From Cylicocyclus nassatus (lineage: Eukaryota; Nematoda; Chromadorea; Rhabditida; Strongylidae), in assembly GCA_958299035.1 (NCBI GenBank), contig CATQJL010000001.1, forward strand, positions 84,197,071 through 84,261,070: a stretch of 64,000 nt of DNA, in the 5' to 3' direction. Each line of letters starts with the position of its first letter. Positions within the stretch are counted from its first letter, which is position 1. Positions 46,850 through 58,123 of the stretch are shown piece by piece. The notes under the pieces are model-generated. The model searched no databases and was not told the DNA's origin. It saw only the letters and a program-made list of their open reading frames with translations. Made by a program: the position numbers and the translations under genes.

Positions 46850-47892
46850 TATATTTCTTTTTTTGTCTTTCTCTGAATAAATTAGAAAAAACAAGCCAAA
46901 AGTGAACGGAACAACACTTGAGCGATCATTCTCCTATCAAACCGTAACTGAAGTGAAAATAGCAATAACAAAGTGGATTTGGAAGAATACGATGTTTCGC
47001 ATTTGATCAATTCTATCAATTCTATAAACGGCAACAATTCGTAAATGCAAATTTTGCAGGATCAGCGTTTATGACACGTAAAGTATTAAAAACAATCGTT
47101 TATTGGTCTGTACTGCAACGTGACCAAATTTGACGGCAAACTAGTTATGTTGTAGGAAGAGATTAGCAAAAGTTATAGATAGTTATATGCTGATTTCGAT
47201 AATCCTTTCAAAAGAAATAACTGTAGACTAGTATTCGTTACTTATTAACCTTTATAATTGGTGTTACAAAGCATTTTTTCCGCAGCATCAACGTATTTAT
47301 AGGAATCCTCTGCAGCAAATTTTGTGCCTTTGCTCCTTACATTCCTCGTTCCACTACTTCAGTTTCTGATTTTTGTAAAAAGTGAATTTTACAAGTTACA
47401 ACGTCTTTTGCTACCATGAGCTTTCTAATCCAGAAGTCATATGAACTAAGTGGGGTGGAAATTGCGGTCGGCATCGTAAGGTGTCTAAAACTGCAAAAAC
47501 TTAGGGAAAACTCTAGCAGAAACAAGCTGCAGTGGTTCAGCATTTCGACACTTGAAAAGCATTTAAGCTGTGTAGATGAGTACAGATGCAAACCTCGTTT
47601 ATACTTTTCTTTGGGGGTTGAGTTTTACCAGTTTAGGTTACTTCCACTAGTTCTCGCCCATTTTTAATCATCTATTTGTTCAACATGTGCTGCTTTTGAA
47701 TTGAGGTGTATCTTCAATTACGTTAGGAAATATTTTGTCTGTTAGTAGTCAACACAAAAAGTTAGCGCTGCTCCAGTCAGACTTTCCATGATGGTCCTTC
47801 ACTATCAACAGAAAGCTAAAAATGGATGCGCATTGCACCGAAAATTACTGGGATGCTTACAGTTTTGCTTTATACGAAAACTATATTGACAG
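46850..47892. other. Unit-1 spacer, no gene recognised
   Basis: It is homologous to 54905-55915. Open frames at 47337-47667 occur on both strands and show no domain. Confidence 0.4.
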
Positions 47893-48150
47893 TGCTATAT
47901 AGAAAGCCACACCATGGTTTTCCTTCCGTGCCGAAACCCTCATTAGCAACAAAATAGGTGTTTATCTTGAAGTAAACGATCGATGTCTCACATTTCCCAT
48001 ACTGTATAGTACAAGACGATAAATGCTATATAGAAAGCCACACCGTTGAATTCTTCCATACCAAAACCCTCATTAGCAAGAAAATAGGCGTTTATCTTGA
48101 AGTACAGTCGATGTCTCACATTTTCCATACTGTATAGGTATACAATAACA
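47893..48150 (+). repeat. Two 131-bp tandem repeats upstream of CAP gene 1
   Basis: Two head-to-tail copies begin GCTATATAGAAAGCCACACC at 47893 and 48024. They contain CCCTCATTAGCAAGAAAATAGG and CTGTATAGGTATACAATAA. Related copies occur in unit 2 at 55958-56120 and 57190-57350. They lie immediately upstream of the TATA box and may be promoter-proximal elements. Confidence 0.8.
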
Positions 48151-48191
48151 AAATTTCACACAAATTCGTTCAGCGAAAGCTTCATAACACT

Positions 48192-48198
48192 TATAAAA
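48192..48198 (+). promoter_or_regulatory. TATA box of CAP gene 1
   Basis: TATAAAA ends 30 bases before the start codon at 48229. The sequence between is conserved in unit 2 (GGGCGAAAGCAG / GGACGAAAGCAG), where the TATA itself is altered. Confidence 0.65.
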
Positions 48199-48228
48199 GG
48201 GCGAAAGCAGACGAAGCCACATAGCAAT

Positions 48229-50780
48229 ATGGCAGCACTTGGAGAACACCCCATCGTCACAACGGTATGTTGCATTTAGCCTTGCTTTAAGACAGCTACT
48301 CTTCACTCTAAGTGAATATTATTAGTGAATATATTGGAAATAAAGTTAGGGTGAAATTTTTGAGATAATGCTTTAGAACGCTTGCTTCACTTTTTTCGTC
48401 TTTCATGCTTCTTCATGAGATCAAATCAATCAATTGGTTTGTTACGAAAGGATGTGCAGAATGCTGAATGAAAGTACCCTATCAAATTAACTATTAGTAC
48501 CCTACATCTTCTGCAATTCCTTGAAGGTGATGCCTTGAAGTCTACACACATTAAATAGACCAAAATTCCATGGAAACTCGATTATCTATAGCTGAGCGAC
48601 TTCGCTTACCAAATCCAGAAGTTTGAACACCTAGTACTTTTCAGTGTATTTAGGTAACTTCTAAAAATTTACTGTAGCGATCGTCTTCAAAACTTTATCT
48701 TTTAATATATTCGTCGCCTCAATCCTGAACGAAAGTTTTTCAAATTGCGGTTGCAGTTGTTCGCAAGCGCAACACCACAGTCATAACAAAAGCTCAGATG
48801 CACATGATGAATTCTAGTATGAGCATGGAAGAAGAAAAATATACTAAAAAATTTTGTTTAGTTATGGTTGTGCTCGATGTTTGCGACTTCACTACAAGCA
48901 CGTTCGTACAGTAATTAAGAGGAGAGATTTGATTATCTCTGCTCAAAGTTTCAGTTTCATGGTATAAAAACACATCTTGCTTTCAGAGTGCGACAATCAC
49001 GATGACTACTTAATTGATTCTACCGGCAGAGACATCATCTTAGAAATCCACAATCAGAAAAGGTAAGTTTGTATCAAAAGTGATACTCAAGAAAATCGCC
49101 GTCAATCAGTTCGCTTTTGCAGCGCTTTCGCTACATAGCTTTATTGCCCTGTACAAAAACTGATTCTATTGATTCGGTAATTCTGACTGAAAAGCTAGTG
49201 CTTAAGGCAGCTCAATGTGTCAACTTGAAATTTATCCTCAACTGCCTAACTTCATTCGATAACGTTATAATCGTTTCTGCTTGCTGATTATAGCATAGAG
49301 CGCTATGCAGAAGTTCACAGAGAAGCACACATTACCATATAATATCATGAATGATAGAGCACACCTCAAAAGGTTTGTATTTGATACTGCCTGAATGTGT
49401 TGTGATGTGTGTACCCCCTAATTGTTCTATGACCATACACTTGCAAGGAGAAATGCCTACGATCTCTACTATGGTGATGTTGTGCAGTTAGCGGAGACAA
49501 TTTTATAATTACACCAACAAGGAATGCATGTTCAGTCGAAGTGGTCCTTCTACATGTGACGTAAAACATATTAAAGGACATAAATTGCTGATTCCAGATC
49601 TGCTTTCCTTATTTGCAGAGCGTTTATGGACGAGGGGTTATGAGCGCTCATTTGGGCCAAAAATTGAATATGCAAGTAGGACAAGAATAGCTGTAATGCT
49701 TTTTCTAGCTTTTTAATGGAGCAGTGATAATCATCAAAGCACTTTATTTGAAAAATACTCCCAAATAAAAAATATACCACGCTCGGTTGCATCATTTGAG
49801 AGCTAGTAAAACCTTAGCAACTCATTTTATCCAAAATGCACGCTCAATTTTTGGCTTGTACTCTGTAATAAGAACATGTATGGTCAGCAGATAAACAAAA
49901 GCTGAGAAGTCATTGCAGATGACTGCATAAAAGTGATAGCGTGCTTTCCAATTCAGGGAGTCCACAGCTAAGGCTGGATACAAAAATGGTGTTAACACCT
50001 TCAACATAAGATATGCAAAGAACATGTTGGAAATGGTTGTTTCTATAACTCCCTATCTTTTCGATATCTCTTTCGCACAGTAACTTTTTTTAGAAATACG
50101 ATTGTGATTTGGAAACGAGTGCACACTCGATTGCCTCTGCTTGCCCCCAGACAGAAACTTCTCAAACATCACTTACCAATGAAGGTGAAAACTTTTACAT
50201 GATTAACAAGGAATACCAAGAGATTGGATCAGCGTCACAAGCTATGTACATAGTGAGTCTCTGCTGTACGTATTTGGAGTCATCACAGTTAGGGCTTCTC
50301 CACTAGCTCGCCCTTAAGGGAGCAGTTTTTCAACCATAGCATTAATGTGTATGTAGATGTATGATGTTATAGGCAGGAACCGCATGGTTCGAAGAGATTA
50401 CAAAAAATGGCATCAACCAAAATATAGACTTCACGCAATTCTTCGCCGATAAGAAACCTACTGTGTACCATTGGTCGCAGGTACGTAAACACAGCACAAC
50501 CCTTCGTTTCTCTTACGCTTTTATTTTCTAGATGGTTTGGGCAAAAACGTATAAAATCGGATGCGAGATAGGAGACTGCGATGGCAAAACCATCGTAGTG
50601 TGCCGTTACAGTCCGAAGTAAGCATAGACCTCAGCATAGTATTATGCAGTTTGTAGCAATGCAACGTACTGATTTAGAGGAAATGTGGTGGGAGAAAAAG
50701 TTTATCAGCCCGGTCAAGTACTGACTTGCGAGAATGGAGTATCTCAAGGGTATCCCAAGCTTTGTGCGTATCCTCTATAA
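48229..50780 (+). CDS. CAP/SCP-TAPS secreted protein (ASP-type), gene 1, intact
   Basis: Eight exons: 48229-48264, 48862-48910, 48987-49062, 49957-50035, 50094-50252, 50373-50480, 50532-50617 and 50678-50780. All phases agree, giving 231 residues. Exons 1-2 together form a signal peptide (TTLWLCSMFATSLQA at its core), which justifies this start; the TATA box lies just upstream. The single CAP domain has HNQKR (50-54, CAP3 type HNxxR), GENF (111-114, CAP4), HWSQMVWAKT (166-175, the CRISP signature except for the residue before His) and IVVCRYSPKGNV (190-201, fully matching signature 2). Cysteines of the mature part are at 30, 84, 97, 180, 185, 193, 215 and 227. CAP proteins of this type are secreted by strongylid nematodes at the host interface; the molecular role of this one is not known. 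A tandem paralogue follows at 58124. Confidence 0.9.
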
Positions 50781-50792
50781 GTTTTTCAAGCG

Positions 50793-50798
50793 AATAAA
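50793..50798 (+). other. Polyadenylation signal of CAP gene 1
   Basis: AATAAA lies 12 bases after the stop codon. The same motif follows CAP gene 2 at 61164-61169. Confidence 0.7.
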
Positions 50799-52148
50799 TC
50801 TTTTGCATTATGTTTTTTGTATTCAACATTACCGAAAATGTATGCTAGTTGATCATTCTTATGGTATGCTTGGGAAGAAAAATAGCGGCGCCTCTATATA
50901 GAGTTTGAAGTTACTGTGTGTTTAGTACAATCACTACACTCATATCACAAACGGGCAAAAAAATTCGTTTTTCAGAAATTGAAAATGAAAAAACAAAATT
51001 GATAATATATTAATGAGCGTTTTCCTAAGCTTTTTTCAAGCTTTACATCGGGATCAGCCTTTCAGAGAGTCACCAGCTGATTTAGGCCTTCGGCATACCT
51101 CACCCGACTTCAGTCACGAAGTGAACTGGCAATACTCTAATTATTAAAATTCATTGTAAGGGGTTTCTGATTGTTTGGGAGAGAGCATTTTATCACCCTA
51201 CTATAGTTATTAATGCTGCGCATGCTGCTGCTATCTGCCCGTATCGAACTTAAAGAAATCTGGCACCCTGTCTTGTCGCGCGGCGACTAAAATTGCGTGA
51301 GGTATGCCCACGGCCTTAGACACTGAAGAAGATATATAGACAAAACGTCAGTCAAGTAAAGAGATTGCTAATTCCCGTTTAAAGCTCAAGCACATTTCAA
51401 AGCAACTTTCTTCTACCGAAATTCTTTTTTGAAACAGATTTAGCATATCATTGAAAAGCTCTTTTCATGCTTAATCTAGCGAGGTCAACACGGACTTCTA
51501 GCTAGCGCAAATGTAAGGCTCTTCAAAAATTCCGCTATAAGTAGCAGAAATTGCTTGCATTAAGCACATTCAAATATTTTTTTACTCTAGACAAGATACC
51601 GGCACTTAGGATAGGGCATCGTCTTGGTATTTCCTGTAAAAACATTAAAAAGGTTAATATGCAGAAAATCGAAAATTTCCATTATTTGGTACTTTAAAGC
51701 CTACTTAAAAATGTTGAGAAAAGCTGACCATTTTGAGTTAATTTTTTCTTTTCGCAATTCTTTTTGGTTCCAGTCTTTTCATCATCACTTTCACTACTGG
51801 CTTGCGGCTACAAGATAAGATACTCAATATGAAGGGAGTTTTGATTCGTCAGAAAAAGATTCAGAATTTTTTTATAGTTTTTAATCCATATTTTCCGCTG
51901 GTTTGTGATATGAGTATAGGTCAGTGCGCGCTGTGTAGCAAATGGTTTGCTGCTTCTGGTCGTATCTAGAAGATGACAAGATATTTGTTATTCAGGACAT
52001 AAGCCTGAAGGATTTGTGTGCACTCAAAACAATAGATTGTTTTCGTAATATTGCTGACATTTTTCACATCATTGAGGAAAGATCTCATAAAAACACTTCT
52101 ATATTAATTAGCAGAAATCATTTGCAACATGTTTTTTATTTAATTATA

Positions 52149-52824
52149 CAGGGTGTCCCAAAAAAATGTTTAGAACGTTTGATCGTTAATATCTCTCTTT
52201 CCAAGAAGTCTTTTGCCTTACTTCAGGTACCGTTTTGTAAAGCTGGCTTCAGCTTAGATTTCCATTATAGAACGAATCACCCATCTCTCTTCATTACTGT
52301 AGGATTACGGTAGAAACTTGAAACATATGGTGTCAATATGGAAAAAACAGCCGTTTCAAAATTTTTTAGAAAATTGTGAAAACTTGTGTAATAGGGTTTT
52401 TATAGACGCTGAGTTCAATATTCATCTATTCACAAGATTACGAAGCTTTCTAAACGGTGTAATCGCACTTTTTAGGAACATTGAAAAAAAGGCCGCTACC
52501 TCTCACCTGGCATAACTCTTCAATGAAGCATCATATTGAGTTGGGAACTTTACAGTTATAATCAGCGATTCTAATTAGCCTGGTGTAAAAGTTTTCAGGC
52601 TGTTTTGTTTCCTTTCTGAGGGAAAATATGGCCTTGGTTCGAAACCCTCTTTGAAGTTTCTACCGTAACCTTACAGTAAAGAAGAGAGGTGGGTGATTCG
52701 TTCTATAATGGAAATCTAAGTTGAAGCCAGCTCTACAAAACGGTACCTGAAGCAATTCAAAAGACTTCTTGGGAAGAGAGATATTAACGATCAAACGTTC
52801 TAAACATTTTTTTGAGACACCCTG
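52149..52824. mobile_element. MITE with CAGGGTGTCCC ends, private to unit 2
   Basis: Sister of 43741-44420, with ends CAGGGTGTCCCAAAAAAATG and its complement and TA on both sides. Unit 1 shows the empty site at about 40250 (TTAATTATATATTCCATACC). Confidence 0.92.
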
Positions 52825-52826
52825 TA

Positions 52827-55800
52827 TATTCCATACCTGCGTTCTTGCGTTCCTTCCAAAAGAACAAAGAACAGAGCACACAATTATTCATACAACCGCA
52901 ATCAAAGTTCACCATAAAGTTCGGGTCCAAATAAACTGATGGAGAACTATATATTGATTACTTGTATGTGACTTTTCTAGACTACATTTGTCAGAATTTA
53001 ATTGATGTGATCATGGAGGGGCCCATAAACCCATTATTGCCAGCAATCATCACTGAGATATTCTAAATAACTCAGATTTGCGTGATAGATATATTCTCAT
53101 CAAAGAGGCTACGTCCAATGACTCGAGACCGAGTAGTAAGAAGACCTATGGTGAATAAATTACTTATATGTGGTCAAGAAAATCAATTTAAATTGCTGTA
53201 AGCTATGGAGAAGGTGTTCACGCCTACTCGTTTGCCATCAGAAGTTTCGAAGTAATGAAGTAAGCAAAGCAGGGCTCGGCAGATAGACTAGCAATTGCTC
53301 TTATTCAGAAGATTCCGGGAAGACTCCACTGACTCCGAGAGAATATCATTAAAGTTTGATTATTATAGTTATTATTTTATTATCTCAAATTATTATTATT
53401 GATTTTATTTTTATTTTTATTTTTTATTAGTTATACTACTTTTATTTCTACTATTTAAGCGGCTAAGCATGACTAGATTGTGCCTAATACACCCTAAATA
53501 AAATTGTAAAGTACATATCTCTACTGCAACTACGACGAAATGTGTTTCATAATATTACAAAAAAAAAATCATTTATGACCAACTATTGATGCGCCACTTA
53601 TCAGTATTTATAGCATCAACATCTGGCGAACTGCACTTTGGCAACACAGTGAACTGTAAAGACAACGTGATTGTCTATAATGACGAAATTTCTTCTGATA
53701 GTACTCATTTGTATAGCACAGAATTTCCTGTTTTACAGTGAGTAAAACTAACAACTTTTCAAATTAATTAACGTCAACGTATGTTGACGTTAATTAATTA
53801 TGAGTATGTTTAGATTTTTGGGATTCCAATGTTACAGTTCCACTCGTTTGTCCCAAATTTTCAAATGTAGCATTCAAGTGCAAGTACTCTATGCTAAATT
53901 TTGATTATCTTGCTGTACCATCAAATATTATGGGGGAACACTGCCCCTCATTATCACAACCTCAGAGGACTCAACGCTATTCATGAGTGCGAGAGAAAAT
54001 AGAAAAAGGCTCGTATCTCAGACGAAATGTTTTTATGCACGCCCTTCCAGTTTTTCTTTTTCGCAATATTTACGAAGCTTTATTTACATGAACAAAGCCC
54101 ACTGCTTGCTGTGACTTCAAAGTGGTGGCTTGAAGGGAGAGGAATTGAAGTATTCACCTAATTAACAGCGATTTCGCAAGCCTGCCAACTATGAAATGGA
54201 ATGTCCAGTGTGTATTTTCGCCAAGGGTACTGTGTATGCAGTGATCTAAAAAGTTTCGATTCTGAAAATTTATTGGGATTTCACTGTTGAGGGAAAAGAT
54301 ATATCAAGATGAGCGAATTGCTTGTGATCATACAGTACGCCTGCGACTGTCAATGCGCCATATTTAACACATTGACGACCGCTTGACACACCATGTGCGT
54401 CAAGCAATGACTACCACGGGACCCAAGGCTTGAACTTCCTTAAAATGAAGACTATCTAGTATAAACTCATTCCAAACGTTTTCTTTTGCTGTGAATCTAG
54501 AATCAACCTCTATCTTTTTTGTCAGCCTTCCACAGCTACTGCAAGTGTACTGTAGATGGCATTATGCGTGATTTTATCTGAAAAATGATGACTGGTACGT
54601 GAAAGGTTTTGGTCCCAAGAGGTGAACAATAGAGAGTTTGTGTTGTCTTCAACGTGTTAATTTCCCAAACCTGCGTGCTCTCCGATCAACCTAGAGTTAG
54701 AAGTGGAAAATCGAATTTCGCAGTTCCTAACGTTCTTCACAATTTTTGGCTGCAGTAGATTAACTAAGGTATTGAGAGAATATGGCCCAAGTAAAGCTTG
54801 GACTGTCACAACAAACGCTCATATTAGTCTTCCTGAAAAAAAAACCTTTGAAGAGACGCATGAATAATTGTGCTCATTCGAAACCCAGTCCTTATTCATA
54901 TGTTTCGGAATCTTTCTCTGAATAAAACTTGGAAAAAACAAGCCAAAAGTGAACGGAACGACACGTGAGCGATCACTCTCCTACCAAACTGTAATTGAAG
55001 TGGAAATAAGAAATAAAAGTGGATTTCGAAGCAAGTATACGATGCTCTGTGTTTGATGAAATCCATAGATTTCAGCAACAATTTGTAAATGCGCTTTGCA
55101 ATCTCAGCGTTTATGGCACGTTCAGCACAAATTTTCCGAAAACATTATCGTTCATTGGTCTGTACGGCGACGTGGCCAAATTTGACGGCAAACAATACTA
55201 TAACTTTGATGTATTGCAGAAAGAGATTAGCAAAAGTTATAGATAGTTATATGTTGATTTCGATAATCCTCTCAAAAGAAATACCTGTGGACTAGTATTC
55301 ATTACTTACTAATTTTTATAATTGGCGTCACAGAGCATTTTTCACCGCAGCATCAAAGTATTTATAGGGCTCCTCTCCAGCGGACTTTGTGCCTTTACTC
55401 CTTACGTTCCTCGTTTCAATACTTCAGTTTCTGATTTTTGTAGAAAAAAGAGAACTTTGTAAGTTACAACGTCTTTTGCTACCATGAGCTTGCTAATCCA
55501 GAAGTCATAAAATTGCGTTGACTATCATAAGGGGTTCTGAAACTCCAAAAGAAGTAGGAAAAGGAGTCTAGTAAAAACAAGCTGCATTTGTTTGGAATTT
55601 CGAAATTTGAAAAACATTTGAGCTGTGTAAATGAGTACAAATGCGAAGCTAATAGATACTTTTCTTCAACGGTTGATTTTCACCAGTTTGAGTTACTTCC
55701 ACTACTCAGAAAACTGACCGGAACTTCTGCAGAACGTTTGAGAAAGTTCAGCCGGGTCAGCGGAAGTTCCGCAAACGTGCTGCGGATGTTCCCAGATGAG

Positions 55801-55957
55801 GTGCTACGGAATTTCCGAAGAATGCCAACTAACAGCAAAAGAGAACACCTAAGCGAGATTTCACTCACTCTCTTGACTGTGAGACCAACCTACTATCCTC
55901 TGCACTACGGTTGACATGTTCGATGCACTTTAGTTGTTGCCATACAATAATAGAATT
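52827..55957. other. Unit-2 spacer, no gene recognised
   Basis: Homologous to unit-1 spacer. Open frames at 55019-55246 and 55588-55914 (with overlapping antisense frames) show no domain and have decayed counterparts in unit 1. Confidence 0.4.
53762..53799. repeat. 17-bp perfect hairpin, private to unit 2
   Basis: AATTAATTAACGTCAAC and its complement flank a GTAT loop. Unit 1 has ATCATTTAACGTGAACA at the same place with no second arm, so the palindrome arose or was lost in one unit. Confidence 0.8.
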
Positions 55958-56129
55958 GCTGTATAGAAAGCCATACCATTGAATTTCTTCCATACCAAAA
56001 CCCTCATTAGCAAGAAAATAGGCGTTTATTCTAAAGTACAGTCCATGTCTCACATTTTCCACACTGTATAGGTATACAATAATATAATTTCCCACAAACT
56101 CTTTCGGCGAAAGCTTCATAGCACCTATG

Positions 56130-56304
56130 AGGTCGGTGCAAAAGTTTTGTCAGTTTTTCCAATCCATCGGCAATCACGTTAGAATGAAGATAAACAAAAA
56201 CTTTAAAATGTATCCGATGCAGAATTTCTTCCTCTTTCCAGCTGCCACACTCGCATTGTGTTTCGTCGCAAGAGTGACGAGATATTCAGTAGCTTTCTTT
56301 GCCA
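56130..56304. mobile_element. Truncated mariner-type MITE
   Basis: It matches the first 175 bases of the 57375 element (AAAAGTTTTGT, AATCCATCGGCA, ATGAAGATAAACAA) and is then cut by the Penelope-like fragment. Confidence 0.7.
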
Positions 56305-57146
56305 GACAGGTTTGATATAAATGTTTTATTCGGGCTAACGTTTCGGCAATAATGCCTTCCTCAGAGGCCTGAAAGTCAGTCATTCACCTTAATCTTGCAC
56401 TTTACACGGCCAAACCTCTCCTTTACACTCGACTATTCAATTCATTCTAAGTGTACATCAACGAGTATCCAGCTCACTAACAATTCACCAGGGTCACGCT
56501 GATAATGTGCTTCGAAAGCAGTGCCTAGCTTCACCCAGAGATGACAAGAGTACAAACGTGGTCCCTCTAAAGATCTGTTTATATAGTGGGCATTATAGCT
56601 GGCGATATGACAGGAACGGCAAGAGATCACTTGTGATAGAGAGTTATTCATTTTTGCCATTCATTTTGGGCTTCCTGGATAGAATGAATGACGCCTCCAT
56701 AGCTGTACGAGCCGATATATGTAGCATGGCAGTCTAAGCATTCTAATTTGTAGACTACTCCAGATCTTGCGCAATCCCCCGGCTTTCCGTAAGGGCAAAT
56801 GACGCAGCATGGAAAAGTGCAAGCTATGTCGTACAATCTGTTACGCACAAGTTGCTTTCTGATGTTGTTCCTTGGTATATTAACGAGAACGACATCACGT
56901 TCTAGCTGGGGCTGCACCAAACAATTTTGTATCGCGTGGGTTACCCTGTCTGAGATAAATGGTAAGCTGAAAGGAATCAAGCCAGATTTGTCATTTGGTC
57001 TCGCAGTTGTTCTTCGAATGCGTGTAGACTTTGTCGAATAGTAGCCGTTTGATGCTGCTATTTCGGACGCCAGCAATCGAGATTCCTGTCGCTCACTCTC
57101 GCCGCTACAGATGTTAGTTGCCGTTTGGAACATATTACGCAAAACC
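56305..57146 (-). pseudogene. Penelope-like retroelement, 3' fragment
   Basis: The minus strand from about 57146 encodes a C-terminal Penelope-type region. It includes VNIPRNNIRKQLVRNRLYD, a CVICPYGKPGDC cysteine cluster and GVVYKLECLDCHATYIG, which matches the GIY-YIG endonuclease signature. The frame is broken soon after the YIG. The end near 56340 (GCCGAAACGTTAGCCCGAATAAA) resembles the 3' terminal sequence common to these elements. The 5' part, with the reverse transcriptase, is missing. It sits in CAP gene 2's upstream region. Confidence 0.7.
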
Positions 57147-57374
57147 TTAAAGTACAGTCGATGTCTCACATTTTCCATGCTTATAAGTATACAATAATAA
57201 AATTGCTGTATAGAAAGCCATACCAGTGAATTTCTTCCATACCAAAACCCTCATTAGGAAGAAAATAAGCGTTTATTCTAAAGTACAGTCCATGTCTCAC
57301 ATTTTCCACACTGTATAGGTATACAATAATATAATTTCCCACAAATTCTTTCAGCGAAAGCTTCATAGCACCTA

Positions 57375-58085
57375 TTAGGTGGGCCCAAAAGTTTTGTTAG
57401 TTTCTTCAATCCATCGGCAGACACGCTAAAATGAAGATAAACAAGCGCTTTAAAATGTATCCAATGCAGAATTTCTTCCTCTTTCCAGCTGCTCAACTCA
57501 CATCGTGTTTCGTCGCAAAATTGACGAGATATTTGCTGGAAATTACAATTACAACCACTCGTTTTTACCATGTCCAAATTTCGCTAATTTTCAAAAATTT
57601 TGTGTAAGACTTTCGAAGGAGCCCTAATAATAAGCAGATAGGGCAAACCTTTTGTCAACAGACGCAATTTTTTGTAGCCCTACGGGTTGGCTTTCAGAAT
57701 TTCTACGATTTATTTTCTGAAGTGGCCAAATTTTACATTCGGCTTCTTTTAACCTCGTAGAACACAAGATGTTGAACTGTTCAGTCACCATTCGATGCAA
57801 ATTTTTCTCCTCTTTCTAACACTTGTCTTTTTTGCCGAGATAGGCGAAATTTGTGGAAAAAATCGCAGTATTTCTCAATTTCAGGAGTGCGCACTGAGTA
57901 ACTTATGTTTCAAAATCTTCATAATTTGAAGCGAAAATCGCTCAAATACTTTGTAATGGTAGCAGTAGTAATAATCGAGCTTTGGAACCTCAGTATAGTG
58001 TAGATTTTGAAGCGCTTGTTTATATTCATTCTAGCGTGTTTGGCAATGGATTGATAAAACTGACAAAACTTTCGGACCCACTTAA
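57375..58085. mobile_element. Mariner-type MITE inserted in the TATA box of CAP gene 2
   Basis: The ends TTAGGTGGGCCCAAAAGTTTTGTTAG and the complement of TTAAGTGGGTCCGAAAGTTTTGTCAG share about 70 bp of inverted arms. The left flank is CACCTA and the right flank CATAAAAGG. In unit 1 the same place reads CACTTATAAAAGG, so the element used the TA of the TATA box. Confidence 0.85.
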
Positions 58086-58123
58086 CATAAAAGGACGAAA
58101 GCAGGCGAAGCCACATATGCAAA

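Larger units (their letters stand above)
39106..50835. repeat. Tandem duplication, unit 1
   Basis: From ATATTAATGAGCGTTTTCCTA onward, nearly all of this region realigns with 50985-61190 in the same orientation and order: 39106-39480 with 50997-51370, 39840-41130 with 51725-53680, 44430-45830 with 53745-54900, 46860-47660 with 54905-55700, and 48190-50800 with 58085-61180. Differences are mostly insertions private to one unit. Both units contain an older inverted-repeat MITE (GGCATACCTCACCC / GCGTGAGGTATGCC) near their left ends, which therefore predates the duplication. Confidence 0.85.
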
